A stretch of 64,000 bases of DNA from Turicibacter sp. (lineage in GTDB: Bacteria > Bacillota_I > Bacilli_A > MOL361 > Turicibacteraceae). The stretch's first letter is position 1, and the number at the start of each line of letters is the position of its first letter. The DNA lies in assembly GCA_009787345.1 (NCBI GenBank), contig WRGF01000221.1, forward strand, positions 1 through 64,000, given 5' to 3'. The position numbers and the translations under genes were made by a program. The notes under the pieces are model-generated. The model was given only the letters and a program-made list of their open reading frames with translations. It was not told where the DNA came from and searched no databases. Positions 16,415 through 25,430 of the stretch are shown here, in pieces.

Positions 16415-16891
16415 ATGATCCGTCACATTGCCCGCCAATTAGCGGTCCAAACATTGTATCAATCAGAAGTAGGGGGCATCCCTTTGTCGGAGGCCGTTGA
16501 AAATATTGCCGCCATGGCCCAAGACCTAAAAGAAGAAGCATATGGCGTATTGGGGGATGATTTATCCTTAAAAGACCATCACCAGCTTCAAAAGCATTTC
16601 GAATTGGATGAGTTTTACCATCATCTGGTGGAAGGCGTTTTCAATAACCTGGATTCTTTGGATGCCGTAATTGAACAAAACCTTGAGGGCTGGTCGTTGA
16701 AGCGCCTCAATAAGGTTGATAAGGCTATTTTGAGGCTAGCTGCCTTTGAGCTTGCCAATAAGACTGAAATGGCACCAGTGGTCATCAATGAGGCCCTGGA
16801 GCTGACTAAGGAATTCTCCAATGCCGATGGCAAGGCAACGGCGTTCAACAACAAAGTCCTGGATAAAATGAAGGAAAGCCTTGAAGGTTAA
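16415..16891 (+). CDS. nusB: Transcription antitermination factor NusB
   Basis: All-helical RNA-binding protein that with NusE (S10) recognises boxA and promotes rRNA antitermination. The 158 residues show the family pattern IRHIARQLAVQTLYQSEVGG at the start, a non-conserved middle, then WSLKRLNKVDKAILRLAAFE and the C-terminal INEALELTKEFSNADGKA with NKVLDKM. Start: ATG 16415 gives the normal N terminus but has only a weak AAAGCGTGG site; an ATG at 16364 in frame would add 17 residues and has no ribosome site. Three bases separate it from xseA. Confidence 0.93.
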   Translation: MIRHIARQLAVQTLYQSEVGGIPLSEAVENIAAMAQDLKEEAYGVLGDDLSLKDHHQLQKHFELDEFYHHLVEGVFNNLDSLDAVIEQNLEGWSLKRLNKVDKAILRLAAFELANKTEMAPVVINEALELTKEFSNADGKATAFNNKVLDKMKESLEG

Positions 16892-16894
16892 CCT

Positions 16895-18241
16895 ATGGAA
16901 GACAAGAAATTGCCTTTAAGCGTCAGGGCCCTGACCAAATACATCAAATTAAAATTCGATTACGACCAAAACCTCCAAGGGGTTCTGCTAAAAGGGGAAA
17001 TATCTAATTTCAAGCGGCATTCCCGGGGGCACTTTTACTTTACTTTAAAAGACGAGGAAGCGCAGGTGAGTGCTGTCATGTTTGCCCAGGCCGCCAAGGC
17101 AGTCGGGTTTACCCCTAAAGATGGCATGGAAGTTATTGTCAAAGGGTCGCTTTCGGTATATGAAGCCGGCGGGAGTTATTCCATCCAGGTGCGCTCGATA
17201 AAAGAAGACGGGGTTGGGAACCTGTTTGTGGCATTCAACCAAATGAAAGAACGCCTGGGTAGGGAAGGGCTTTTTGACCAAGCCCGTAAAATGCCATTGC
17301 CTAAATTTCCTGCAAGCGTCGGGATTATAACCTCGCCCACAGGAGCGGCTATCAGGGATGTGCTGTCAACCATCAGGCGCCGGTTCCCGGCAACCCAGAT
17401 TTTCATCTATCCGGCTTTGGTCCAAGGAGAAAATGCGGCGGCGTCCATTGTTTCCTGCATTCGCCAAGCGAATGAAGGGATTAGGCCGGATGTAATCATC
17501 CTTGGGCGTGGGGGCGGGTCGATTGAAGACTTGTGGGCATTTAATGAGGAAGCTGTCGCACGGGCAATATTTCAGTCCAAAGTCCCGATCATATCAGCCG
17601 TAGGGCATGAAACGGACTTTACCATCGCCGATTTTGTGGCTGACCTTCGGGCCCCCACGCCGACCGGGGCGGCTGAAATGGCAGTGCCGTCCCTTCCAGA
17701 CGTGCTAGCATACTACAATCAGCTGACCGGCCGCCTAAGCCAAAACCTTTCAAACCAGCTCAACCAAAAAAAAGAGAAGCTGGACCGGCTTGCAAACCAT
17801 TATATTTTAAAAAATCCCAACACCTTATTTGAACCCAAAATGATGCATGTGGATAAATTGACTGAAAAACTTCAGCACCTGCTTCAAGATACCCAGTCCA
17901 AAAAGGCGTTTCGCCTCCAGAGTGCCCAAGCACGCCTGGGGCATTTCCCTCCAGGACGGGTCATCGAGGCAAAGCGCCAGCGGTTTGTTTTCATGCAGGC
18001 CTTGCTGACCCAGTCCATGGAGAAAAAAATGTCGCAGTCAAAGACAGGCTATGGCCAGGCGCTGGCAATGCTTCAGCTCCTGAACCCCCTTGCCGTATTG
18101 GCTAAAGGGTATGGCGTCATGGCGGATGGGGAAGGCAAAGCGGTTAGAAGCGTCAGCCAGCTGAAAGTTGGCGAAGCTGTGCGTGCCACTGTGGCAGATG
18201 GGAATTTCCTTGCGGTTGTTGAGGAAATCATTGAAAATTAA
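16895..18241 (+). CDS. xseA: Exodeoxyribonuclease VII large subunit
   Basis: Large subunit of exonuclease VII, degrading single-stranded DNA from both ends. The 448 residues contain the N-terminal OB fold (residues 10-105, with GEISNFKRHSRGHFYFTLKD), the catalytic domain with FPASVGIITSPTGAAIRDV near 135 and GRGGGSIEDLWAFN near 205, VGHETDFTIADFVADLRAPTP near 240, then a long coiled coil. It starts three bases after nusB and is followed by xseB. Confidence 0.97.
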   Translation: MEDKKLPLSVRALTKYIKLKFDYDQNLQGVLLKGEISNFKRHSRGHFYFTLKDEEAQVSAVMFAQAAKAVGFTPKDGMEVIVKGSLSVYEAGGSYSIQVRSIKEDGVGNLFVAFNQMKERLGREGLFDQARKMPLPKFPASVGIITSPTGAAIRDVLSTIRRRFPATQIFIYPALVQGENAAASIVSCIRQANEGIRPDVIILGRGGGSIEDLWAFNEEAVARAIFQSKVPIISAVGHETDFTIADFVADLRAPTPTGAAEMAVPSLPDVLAYYNQLTGRLSQNLSNQLNQKKEKLDRLANHYILKNPNTLFEPKMMHVDKLTEKLQHLLQDTQSKKAFRLQSAQARLGHFPPGRVIEAKRQRFVFMQALLTQSMEKKMSQSKTGYGQALAMLQLLNPLAVLAKGYGVMADGEGKAVRSVSQLKVGEAVRATVADGNFLAVVEEIIEN

Positions 18242-18255
18242 TTGGCAGGTGATGA

Positions 18256-18486
18256 ATGATGTCTGAAAACAAAATAAGCTTCGACGAGGCGCTGAATGAG
18301 CTTGAAAATGTCGTTAGGCAACTTGAAATGGGGGAACTTCCCCTTGAGCAATCCATTGAACTTTATAAAAAAGGGATGGAACTTTCCGGGCAATGCCATC
18401 AAAAACTGCAAAAAATAGAGGCAGAGGTCACAGTCTTGGTCGATGCCAATGGCAATACCTCCGATTTTGAAATGGCAGGTAAATAA
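18256..18486 (+). CDS. xseB: Exodeoxyribonuclease VII small subunit
   Basis: A 76-residue helical protein that coats the coiled-coil arms of XseA. Typical motif FDEALNELENVVRQLE followed by GELPLEQSIELYKKGM. Two adjacent ATG codons (18256, 18259) are possible; AGGTGATG lies just upstream. Only one base separates its stop from the ispA start, so this is an operon nusB-xseA-xseB-ispA. Confidence 0.95.
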   Translation: MMSENKISFDEALNELENVVRQLEMGELPLEQSIELYKKGMELSGQCHQKLQKIEAEVTVLVDANGNTSDFEMAGK

Positions 18487-18487
18487 A

Positions 18488-19366
18488 ATGGGGACTCCTG
18501 GTTTGGAAAGGCATAAACAATTAGTTGAAAAAAAAATAGCCTCGCTCGTCGATGGGTTGGATGCCCCAAAGACGTTGAAGGAATCTATGGCGTATTCTGC
18601 CAATGCTGGCGGGAAACGGCTGCGCCCCTTGCTGCTCCTGGCAGTTTTGGAAGCCCTGGGAGCACCTGTTGAACAGGGTGTCGGCACAAGTGCCGCACTG
18701 GAAATGATCCATACCTATTCTTTGGTCCATGATGATTTGCCGGCAATGGATAATGATAGCCTGCGAAGGGGCGTCCCCACCAACCATGTGGTTTTTGGGG
18801 ATGGCATCGCCATCCTTGCCGGGGATGGCTTGTTGACATTTGCCTTTTCCGTGGTTGCGGAAGATAGATGGTTGCCGGCCGAAGTCCGTTTGGTACTTGT
18901 TAGCATGCTGGCAAAGGCGGCAGGGCCTATGGGGATGATTGCCGGCCAGATACTTGACATGGAAGCAGAAAAGTCCCCAGTAGGCCTTTTGCAACTTAAA
19001 AACATCCATAAAAACAAAACAGGCAGGCTCATTGAATTCGCTGTCTTGGCAGGCGCCCTTATAGGGAATGCCAATGAACAAGCCACCCAGTTGCTTGAGG
19101 GCTATGCGTCCCATTTAGGGCTTGCCTTTCAGATCAAAGACGACATCTTGGATGTTGAAGGGACAGCGGAAGAACTTGGGAAGACACCTGGCAAAGATGC
19201 CACCAGCCAAAAATCAACTTATGTATCTATTTTAGGGATGTCTGGGGCTAAGGAAATGCTTGAATCCGAACTATCCTCTGCACGACAGGCCTTAACAAGA
19301 ATGGAAGGCATGGACACTGACTGCCTTTATGGCTTTATAGAACTGGTAGGCGGCAGGAATAATTAG
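18488..19366 (+). CDS. ispA: Polyprenyl synthetase (farnesyl diphosphate synthase type)
   Basis: Condenses isopentenyl diphosphate with allylic diphosphates to farnesyl diphosphate. The 292 residues show GGKRLRP near 40, the first aspartate-rich motif DDLPAMDND near 83, the KTGRLIEFAVLAGA segment near 178 and the second motif DDILD near 220. ATG 18488 is used because it gives the standard family N terminus and has the AGGTAAATAAA site at the end of xseB; the upstream in-frame ATG codons lie inside xseB. A strong terminator follows. Confidence 0.94.
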   Translation: MGTPGLERHKQLVEKKIASLVDGLDAPKTLKESMAYSANAGGKRLRPLLLLAVLEALGAPVEQGVGTSAALEMIHTYSLVHDDLPAMDNDSLRRGVPTNHVVFGDGIAILAGDGLLTFAFSVVAEDRWLPAEVRLVLVSMLAKAAGPMGMIAGQILDMEAEKSPVGLLQLKNIHKNKTGRLIEFAVLAGALIGNANEQATQLLEGYASHLGLAFQIKDDILDVEGTAEELGKTPGKDATSQKSTYVSILGMSGAKEMLESELSSARQALTRMEGMDTDCLYGFIELVGGRNN

Positions 19367-19373
19367 CAGCTAA

Positions 19374-19414
19374 AACAAAGAATGAAGTGGTTTATGGGCT
19401 TCATTCTTTGTTTT
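19374..19414 (+). terminator. Terminator of the nusB-ispA operon
   Basis: Perfect 14-bp stem, arms 19374-19387 and 19399-19412, then TTG. Confidence 0.8.
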
Positions 19415-19483
19415 GCCTGTTGCGGTGTTTAGTTTGGGAATATTTGACCTATCATATAGGAGCAGAAAAAGGAGGTTTATAAA

Positions 19484-21361
19484 ATGGCGTTTGAAATGGA
19501 AGAGATAAATGACCCTTCTTTTTTGAAGCATTTGTCAAACCGCCAATTAGAGGAGTTATGTGAAGATATCCGGGAGTTTATCATAGATTCTTTATCAAAA
19601 ACGGGGGGCCACCTGTCGTCAAACCTGGGGGTTGTGGAACTGACAGTTGCCATGCACAAAGTATTCGACAGCCCGGTGGACAAATTCATCTGGGACGTAG
19701 GCCATCAGGTCTACCCGCATAAAATATTGACAGGCCGTGCCGGGAAATTTCCTACCTTAAGGCAATTCAAGGGGATGAGCGGCTTTCCAAAGCGCAGCGA
19801 ATCCCTGCATGACTGCTGGGAAACGGGCCATGCGTCCACCTCGTTGTCGGCAGCGGTAGGGATGGCGGCAGCCCGGGACTTAATGGGTGAAAAACACCAC
19901 ATTGTAGCGGTCATCGGGGACGGCTCCCTAACAGGGGGCATGGCTTATGAAGCCATCAACCACCTGGGCCATCTGGGCAAACGGGTCATCATTATCTTAA
20001 ATGACAACGAAATGTCCATCTCCCCCAATGTCGGGGTCATTGCCAATGTGTTCGGCACCCTTCGCACTAAGGATGCATACCTGACGACAAAGCGCAAGAT
20101 CAAAAAAGCCCTCCATAATAAAAAGAGCGTCACTGAATGGGCCCGTAATGCTAAAATGCGCATCAAGCGTTTTGTGATGGGGCGGCATTACTTTGAAGAC
20201 ATGGGGTTTAAATATTTTGGGCCGGTGGATGGCCATGACCTAAAAGAGCTGACAAGGGCGCTTGAATACGCCAAGAAGCTGGAACGCCCCATTATCATCC
20301 ATGTGAAAACCCAAAAAGGAAAAGGCTACAAGCCGGCAGAAGACGACCGGCTTGGCTCATGGCATGGGGTTTCCGCTTTTGAACGCGAAACCGGCCGGGC
20401 AAAAGGGAAGTCCGAAACCAAAGAAATTTCTTGGAGCCAGTTGATTTGCAATGGGATGATCGAGATAACGAAAAATGATTCCCGAGCTGCGGTCATTACG
20501 CCTGCCATGATAGCCGGTTCGGCCCTGATGGATTATGCCAAAGCTTTCCCCCAGCGCCTATTTGATGTGGGAATCGCCGAGGAGCATGCGGTGACCATGG
20601 CCGGGGGGATGGCAGCCTTAGGCATGAAGCCATTTGTTTCCATCTACTCGACCTTCTTGAAACGGGCATTTGATCAGGTCCATCACGATGTGGCGAGACA
20701 AAACTTAAACGTCGTCTTTGGGATTGACCGGGCGGGGATTACAGGTGCAGACGGGGAGACTCATCAGGGGCTTTATGACATCCCGATGCTTCGCCCTGTC
20801 CCAAATTTAAGGATTATGATGCCAAAAGATGCCAAAGAAGCCTTTGACATGCTCTACACGGCATACCAATTGGAGGGGCCGGTTGCCATCCGGTATCCCC
20901 GCGGGAATGTGGCGTCTTTAGACCCGAATTACCATAACCGGAAGTTTTTAAAACCTGGGAGCTGGGAAATCCTTCGGGAAGGGAAGGGGCTATACCTGAT
21001 ATCCTTTGGTCCTTTTTTACAGAAATTAGTGAAACTGGCTGAAGGTCTCGAAACCGATTTTGGTTTTTCGGTCGGGGTTGTCAATGCCAGGTACATCAAG
21101 CCAATGGATACCGGTATGCTGGATCAGCTGGCATCTGGCGGTGCCAAACTCCTCATCTATGAAGAAGCTGCTATGATTGGCGGTCTGGGAACGGGAATCC
21201 TTGAGCATTATAGCCAAAGCAGGCAGTCGGTTGAGGTGCATCGCATGGGAGTCCCGGATATATTTGTCCAGCATGGGAGCGTCCCAGAGATTTTAGAGGA
21301 GCTGCATTTGTCCCTTGAGGACATCAAGCAAGAAATCATGGCTATCGTAGAAAGGTCGTGA
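19484..21361 (+). CDS. dxs: 1-deoxy-D-xylulose-5-phosphate synthase
   Basis: Thiamine-diphosphate enzyme joining pyruvate and glyceraldehyde 3-phosphate, first step of the MEP isoprenoid pathway that feeds the neighbouring ispA. The 625 residues show VDKFIWDVGHQVYPHK near 65, GHASTSLSAAVGMA near 110, the ThDP-binding GDGSLTGGMAYEAIN near 145 with DNEMSISPN, the transketolase glutamate in DVGIAEEHAVTMAGG near 365 and DRAGITGADGETHQG near 415. AAAAGGAGG eight bases upstream of ATG. The stop overlaps the GTG alternative start of tlyA. Confidence 0.98.
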   Translation: MAFEMEEINDPSFLKHLSNRQLEELCEDIREFIIDSLSKTGGHLSSNLGVVELTVAMHKVFDSPVDKFIWDVGHQVYPHKILTGRAGKFPTLRQFKGMSGFPKRSESLHDCWETGHASTSLSAAVGMAAARDLMGEKHHIVAVIGDGSLTGGMAYEAINHLGHLGKRVIIILNDNEMSISPNVGVIANVFGTLRTKDAYLTTKRKIKKALHNKKSVTEWARNAKMRIKRFVMGRHYFEDMGFKYFGPVDGHDLKELTRALEYAKKLERPIIIHVKTQKGKGYKPAEDDRLGSWHGVSAFERETGRAKGKSETKEISWSQLICNGMIEITKNDSRAAVITPAMIAGSALMDYAKAFPQRLFDVGIAEEHAVTMAGGMAALGMKPFVSIYSTFLKRAFDQVHHDVARQNLNVVFGIDRAGITGADGETHQGLYDIPMLRPVPNLRIMMPKDAKEAFDMLYTAYQLEGPVAIRYPRGNVASLDPNYHNRKFLKPGSWEILREGKGLYLISFGPFLQKLVKLAEGLETDFGFSVGVVNARYIKPMDTGMLDQLASGGAKLLIYEEAAMIGGLGTGILEHYSQSRQSVEVHRMGVPDIFVQHGSVPEILEELHLSLEDIKQEIMAIVERS

Positions 21362-21366
21362 GGACC

Positions 21367-22173
21367 ATGAAAAAAGAACGAATTGACGTGCTATTGGCCC
21401 AGCAGGGTTATTTTGATTCCCGGGAAAATGCAAAACGTGCCATTATGGCGGGATTGGTCCTGGTCGGGCAGGAACGCGTTGACAAACCCGGCGAAAAATT
21501 CCCGGTGGAGTCCGCGATAACCATTAAAGGGGCAGTCAGCCCTTATGTTAGCCGGGGTGGCTTCAAGCTGCAAAAAGCCCTCGAAGAATTTGATATCTCC
21601 GTCGAAGAAAAGACAATCATCGACATCGGATCCTCAACGGGCGGGTTTACGGACTGTGCCCTGCAAAATGGGGCCGTCCGCTCTTATGCGGTAGATGTGG
21701 GGTACAACCAATTAGCATGGAAAATTCGCCAAGACGAGCGGGTGGTGGTCATGGAACGGACCAATTTTCGCCACATGGTTGAAAGCGACCTGCTCTATGG
21801 GCTTCCTGACTTTGCCTGCATCGACGTGTCGTTTATTTCCCTCAAAATCATTTTGCCTGTGCTAAAAACCCTGCTGAAGGTAAATGGGGACGTGGCTGCC
21901 CTGATCAAGCCCCAGTTTGAAGCGGGAAGGGAGCAGGTTGGGAAAAAAGGCATCATCAAGGACCCTAAGGTCCACCTTCAGGTGATCAAGGATTTACTTG
22001 GCTTCATCGGGGAACTGGGATTAAGCGTCATGAACCTAACTTACTCGCCCATAAAAGGCGGCGAAGGGAATATTGAATTTTTGGTCCATATCCGTTATAA
22101 TGAAACCATGCAAACCCATGTTTTGGAAACAGACATGGAGCGGGTAGTAAAAGCTGCCCATAATCAGTTATAG
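21367..22173 (+). CDS. tlyA: TlyA family rRNA 2'-O-methyltransferase
   Basis: Hemolysin-A type RNA methyltransferase acting on 16S/23S rRNA cytidines. N-terminal S4 RNA-binding domain (MKKERIDVLLAQQGYFDSRE to residue 60), then an FtsJ/RrmJ Rossmann fold with the SAM loop IIDIGSSTGGFTDCALQNGA near 85, the catalytic K-D-K-E set including DVGYNQLAWK near 115 and IKPQFEAGREQVGKKGI near 185. ATG 21367 gives the usual N terminus; GTG 21358, overlapping the dxs stop, would add three residues. The Firmicutes block usually has nadK and argR after this gene; here recN follows directly. Confidence 0.93.
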   Translation: MKKERIDVLLAQQGYFDSRENAKRAIMAGLVLVGQERVDKPGEKFPVESAITIKGAVSPYVSRGGFKLQKALEEFDISVEEKTIIDIGSSTGGFTDCALQNGAVRSYAVDVGYNQLAWKIRQDERVVVMERTNFRHMVESDLLYGLPDFACIDVSFISLKIILPVLKTLLKVNGDVAALIKPQFEAGREQVGKKGIIKDPKVHLQVIKDLLGFIGELGLSVMNLTYSPIKGGEGNIEFLVHIRYNETMQTHVLETDMERVVKAAHNQL

Positions 22174-22186
22174 TAGGTGAGAAATT

Positions 22187-23869
22187 ATGTTGACGCATTT
22201 ATCCATTAAGAACATGGCGATCATTGAATCCCTGCAGCTTGACCTCCAACCAGGGATGACGGTGCTGACCGGGGAAACCGGTGCTGGAAAATCCATTATC
22301 ATCGATGCCATCTCCCTTCTGATTGGCGACCGCGCCTCCACCGATTTAATCCGCCACCACGAGGATATGGCGGTAGTGGAGGGGATTTTTGAAGTGGAGG
22401 CCAATGACGGCCTTAAAAAAATGCTTGGGGACCTGGATATTGAAATGGACGGGCAGATTGTCATCAAGCGGACCATACGCAGGGCTACCAATGGGCAAAT
22501 CCGCGTCAATGGGCAGCTGGTAACGGCAAGCCACCTGCGGCAAATCGGGGCCCAGCTGATTGATATCCATGTCCAGCATGATACCCACCGCTTATTCAGC
22601 CCAGAATTCAATTACGAAGTATTGGACAATATGGCTATTGACGACTCCCTCAGGGAATTAAACAAGGAATATGCCGAGGCGCTCCAATCATTTATCAAGT
22701 CCCGCCAGGATTACTTGGATTACCGGAAAAATTCCGAAGAAGTCCAGGCCCGCCTCGACCTCATTCAATTTCAAAAAAACGAATTGGAAAAAGCAAACCT
22801 CAAAATCGGGGAACTTGACGAACTTGAAAAGAGGCGTTCGGTTATTTCCAATAGCGATAAGCTCCATAGCTCCCTCACTAGCATCCTACAGCTTGTCAAT
22901 GATGAAGGGGGGGCATTGGAGCAGCTTTACGATGCCTTGCACCTGACTACGGCCATGCAGGCCCTGGATCCCGCCTTGGGGGAAGCTGTGACTACCATCA
23001 ATGATATTTACTATGGGTTAGAGGAATACGCGGGCACGATTTCCCATCAGCTGGGCAGCCTCAGCTATGAACCGGAGGAACTGGAGGCCCTTGATGCGAG
23101 AATCAGTGTCCTTCAGCAGCTAAAGCGCAAGTACCGGATGGAAGTGGAAGAAATCATCAGTTATTATGAAAAAATTTCAAGTGAACTGGCACAGGTAGAA
23201 GATGGGGAGCATTATGGCCAAAGCCTTGTCCAAAAGGTCAAAGAAACCAATAAGCACCTTCTTCATGTCGGGGAGCGGCTCAATGAAGCCAGGAAATCCA
23301 TCGCTGGCCAGATTAAGACGAGCCTGATTAGGGAACTGGCGGACCTGCAGCTATCGAATTCCCAGTTTGACGTCCAGTTCACCCGGCAGAAAAATGAAAA
23401 TATTTTGACCGGGACTTATTATAACCACGGCCTTTATGACATCCAGTTTTTACTGAGCACCAACAAGGGAGAGCCTTTGAAGCCCCTCCATAAAGTTGCA
23501 TCCGGAGGCGAATTGTCCCGGGTCATGCTGGCTTTAAAGACCATCCTAAACCGCGGCCAGCTTATTTCAACAATTATTTTTGATGAGATAGATACGGGAG
23601 TCAGCGGCCTGGTAGCATCAAGCATTGGCTCGAAGATGCTTGAAATTGCAAAGACCAAACAAATCCTTTGCATCACCCATCTGCCGCAAGTCGCTTCTTT
23701 GGCCAGGCAGCATATCCATGTCAGCAAATACGAGAAGGCCAACCGGACAGTGACACGGGTCAAAGAGCTCGACTTGCATGAGCGGACCCTTGAGATTGCA
23801 CGCATGCTGTCAGGGGAAGATATTACGGAATCGGCCATGGAAAATGCACGGCAGCTGCTCCATGCGTAA
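22187..23869 (+). CDS. recN: DNA repair protein RecN
   Basis: SMC-like ATPase acting in double-strand break repair. The 560 residues carry Walker A TGETGAGKSI near 32, a central coiled coil split by a hinge-like region, then the C-terminal ABC half with VASGGELSRVMLALK near 430, Walker B TIIFDEIDTGVSG near 460 and ITHLPQVAS near 495. Ribosome site TAGGTGAG. Thirteen bases after tlyA, ending with a terminator, so the unit is dxs-tlyA-recN. Confidence 0.97.
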   Translation: MLTHLSIKNMAIIESLQLDLQPGMTVLTGETGAGKSIIIDAISLLIGDRASTDLIRHHEDMAVVEGIFEVEANDGLKKMLGDLDIEMDGQIVIKRTIRRATNGQIRVNGQLVTASHLRQIGAQLIDIHVQHDTHRLFSPEFNYEVLDNMAIDDSLRELNKEYAEALQSFIKSRQDYLDYRKNSEEVQARLDLIQFQKNELEKANLKIGELDELEKRRSVISNSDKLHSSLTSILQLVNDEGGALEQLYDALHLTTAMQALDPALGEAVTTINDIYYGLEEYAGTISHQLGSLSYEPEELEALDARISVLQQLKRKYRMEVEEIISYYEKISSELAQVEDGEHYGQSLVQKVKETNKHLLHVGERLNEARKSIAGQIKTSLIRELADLQLSNSQFDVQFTRQKNENILTGTYYNHGLYDIQFLLSTNKGEPLKPLHKVASGGELSRVMLALKTILNRGQLISTIIFDEIDTGVSGLVASSIGSKMLEIAKTKQILCITHLPQVASLARQHIHVSKYEKANRTVTRVKELDLHERTLEIARMLSGEDITESAMENARQLLHA

Positions 23870-23880
23870 AACCTTTTATA

Positions 23881-23927
23881 GGAAAATCCTTTAAGGCCCA
23901 ATCCCTTAAAAGATTTTCTTTTTTTTT
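23881..23927 (+). terminator. recN terminator
   Basis: GAAAATC (23882-23888) with GATTTTC (23912-23918), inner CTTTAAGG with CCTTAAAAG, followed by nine T. Confidence 0.85.
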
Positions 23928-23937
23928 GCATTTTCCT

Positions 23938-23986
23938 TGATATTTCCTTGTGAAATAAACATAATAAGATTGTATCCCATGTCGAA
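23938..23986 (+). promoter_or_regulatory. Candidate sporulation promoter and Spo0A box upstream of spoIVB
   Basis: CATAATA (23960-23966) fits the sigma-G -10 pattern CATnnTA, with TGATA 17 bases upstream. TGTCGAA (23980-23986), the Spo0A box consensus, lies between this -10 and the ribosome site. SpoIVB is known to be under sigma-G control in Bacillus subtilis; the assignment here is inference. Confidence 0.45.
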
Positions 23987-24010
23987 TAAAGTTGAAAGGA
24001 GGCGCAATAA

Positions 24011-25183
24011 TTGAGGCAGGAAACCAGGATGAAATTTTTATCCATCACCTTCGTATTACTTTCAGTCTTCTTTTTAGTAAGCATAAGCAATCCGGCATAC
24101 GAATACGCCTGGGCGCAATCTACCGGCAATGAGCATCTTTTGCGTTTTAATGAAAAATATACAACCGGCGACAGTGTTTCTGCGAATAAAGAGAAAACGC
24201 TACCTAAAAATACGGACCGTTATGAATTGATTGCAGGCGGCGACGCCATAGGAATTAAAATCCAAACCGATGGGCTTGTCGTTGTGGATACTTATCATGT
24301 CGCCACTGAACATGGGGATGTCAACCCTGCCAAAGCAGCAGGTGTCCAAAAAGGCGATGTGATCATTGCCGTAAATGGGGCTAAAATTTCAACAGTGGCG
24401 GAATACAAAGAAAAGCTGCTCCGGGCTGTGGATGCCAAGTACATGGATCTAACCATCAATCGCCATGGGGATGTCCATCAAATGCCTATCAAACCTGTTA
24501 TTTCCCAGGATGGGGTTGTCACAACAGGACTATACCTGCGGGATAAGCTGGCCGGTATCGGGACGTTGACCTACATCGATCCCAAAACCCATAAATACGG
24601 GGCCCTTGGCCATGAAATCATCGACCAGGATACCAATCAACTGGTAAAAATCCATAAAGGGGAAATCATTAATTCCAATGTGACCTCTGTGAGAAAAGCC
24701 AAATCCGGCAAGCCAGGGGAGAAAATCGCAGATATTTTATTTGACGAGCATTTAGGTACTTTAGAAAAAAACAATCATTTTGGGATTTATGGGCAATTTG
24801 AATCGAGCCTTAAGTCCAACTGGCAGCAAATGCCCATTGCTTTTGTCAAAGAGGTCAAAAAAGGGCCTGCCCAAATCCTCACCGTTTTGGAAGGGGACCG
24901 TGTAGAAGCCTTCAATATTGAAATCATCGAGGTCAGCCATCAATTGCAAAAAGCCGTCAAAGGGCTTAAATATGTGGTGACCGATCAGCGGCTATTAGAA
25001 AGGACGGGTGGCATCGTCCAAGGCATGAGCGGGAGCCCAATCGTCCAAGAAGGGAAAATCATTGGTGCTGTAACCCATGTTCTGGTTCACGATTCCACTT
25101 TGGGATACGGTATTTTTATTGAATGGATGCTTCAAGAATCAGGGATAGATTACTTGGGACAACCCCACCAAAACGCAGCGTAG
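24011..25183 (+). CDS. spoIVB: SpoIVB peptidase, stage IV sporulation serine protease
   Basis: S55-family protease secreted from the forespore that triggers pro-sigma-K processing. The 390 residues include an N-terminal membrane anchor (residues 8-27), a PDZ domain near 75-165 with AAGVQKGDVIIAVNG, and the protease domain with the histidine in ALGHEIIDQDT near 200 and the nucleophile in QGMSGSPIVQ near 340, followed by GAVTHVLVHD. TTG 24011 is taken as start since AAAGGAGG lies eight bases upstream; the next ATG (24029) is too far from it. Adjacent to spo0A as in Bacillus and Clostridium. Confidence 0.95.
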   Translation: MRQETRMKFLSITFVLLSVFFLVSISNPAYEYAWAQSTGNEHLLRFNEKYTTGDSVSANKEKTLPKNTDRYELIAGGDAIGIKIQTDGLVVVDTYHVATEHGDVNPAKAAGVQKGDVIIAVNGAKISTVAEYKEKLLRAVDAKYMDLTINRHGDVHQMPIKPVISQDGVVTTGLYLRDKLAGIGTLTYIDPKTHKYGALGHEIIDQDTNQLVKIHKGEIINSNVTSVRKAKSGKPGEKIADILFDEHLGTLEKNNHFGIYGQFESSLKSNWQQMPIAFVKEVKKGPAQILTVLEGDRVEAFNIEIIEVSHQLQKAVKGLKYVVTDQRLLERTGGIVQGMSGSPIVQEGKIIGAVTHVLVHDSTLGYGIFIEWMLQESGIDYLGQPHQNAA

Positions 25184-25210
25184 AACCACAAAAATAAATT
25201 AGTTTAATTA

Positions 25211-25244
25211 AGCATGGGCCATTTGATAGGGTTCGTGCTTTTTT
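25211..25244 (+). terminator. spoIVB terminator
   Basis: AGCATG (25211-25216) pairs with CGTGCT (25234-25239) with one G-T pair, then six T. Confidence 0.65.
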
Positions 25245-25316
25245 AGACATCAAATGACAAAAGAAGGATGAAAACGCCTCTTTTGGGCACATGCTAAAAC
25301 AAGAAAAAGTAGATTT

Positions 25317-25407
25317 TGTCGAATATGTCTTGTGAAAAGGAGTATTATTATGTAAATTAGCCAATAAATCTTGTAATTTGTTGTGAAGTGTATTTTAATA
25401 GTATCAT
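25317..25407 (+). promoter_or_regulatory. spo0A control region: Spo0A box and possible promoter
   Basis: TGTCGAA (25317-25323) is the Spo0A box consensus. Nearer the gene, TTGTTG (25378-25383), 18 bases and TATCAT (25402-25407) form a weak vegetative promoter. Known spo0A genes are autoregulated, which agrees with a box about 110 bases upstream of the start. Confidence 0.45.
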
Positions 25408-25430
25408 ACAGGAAAACATAGGGGGCACAA

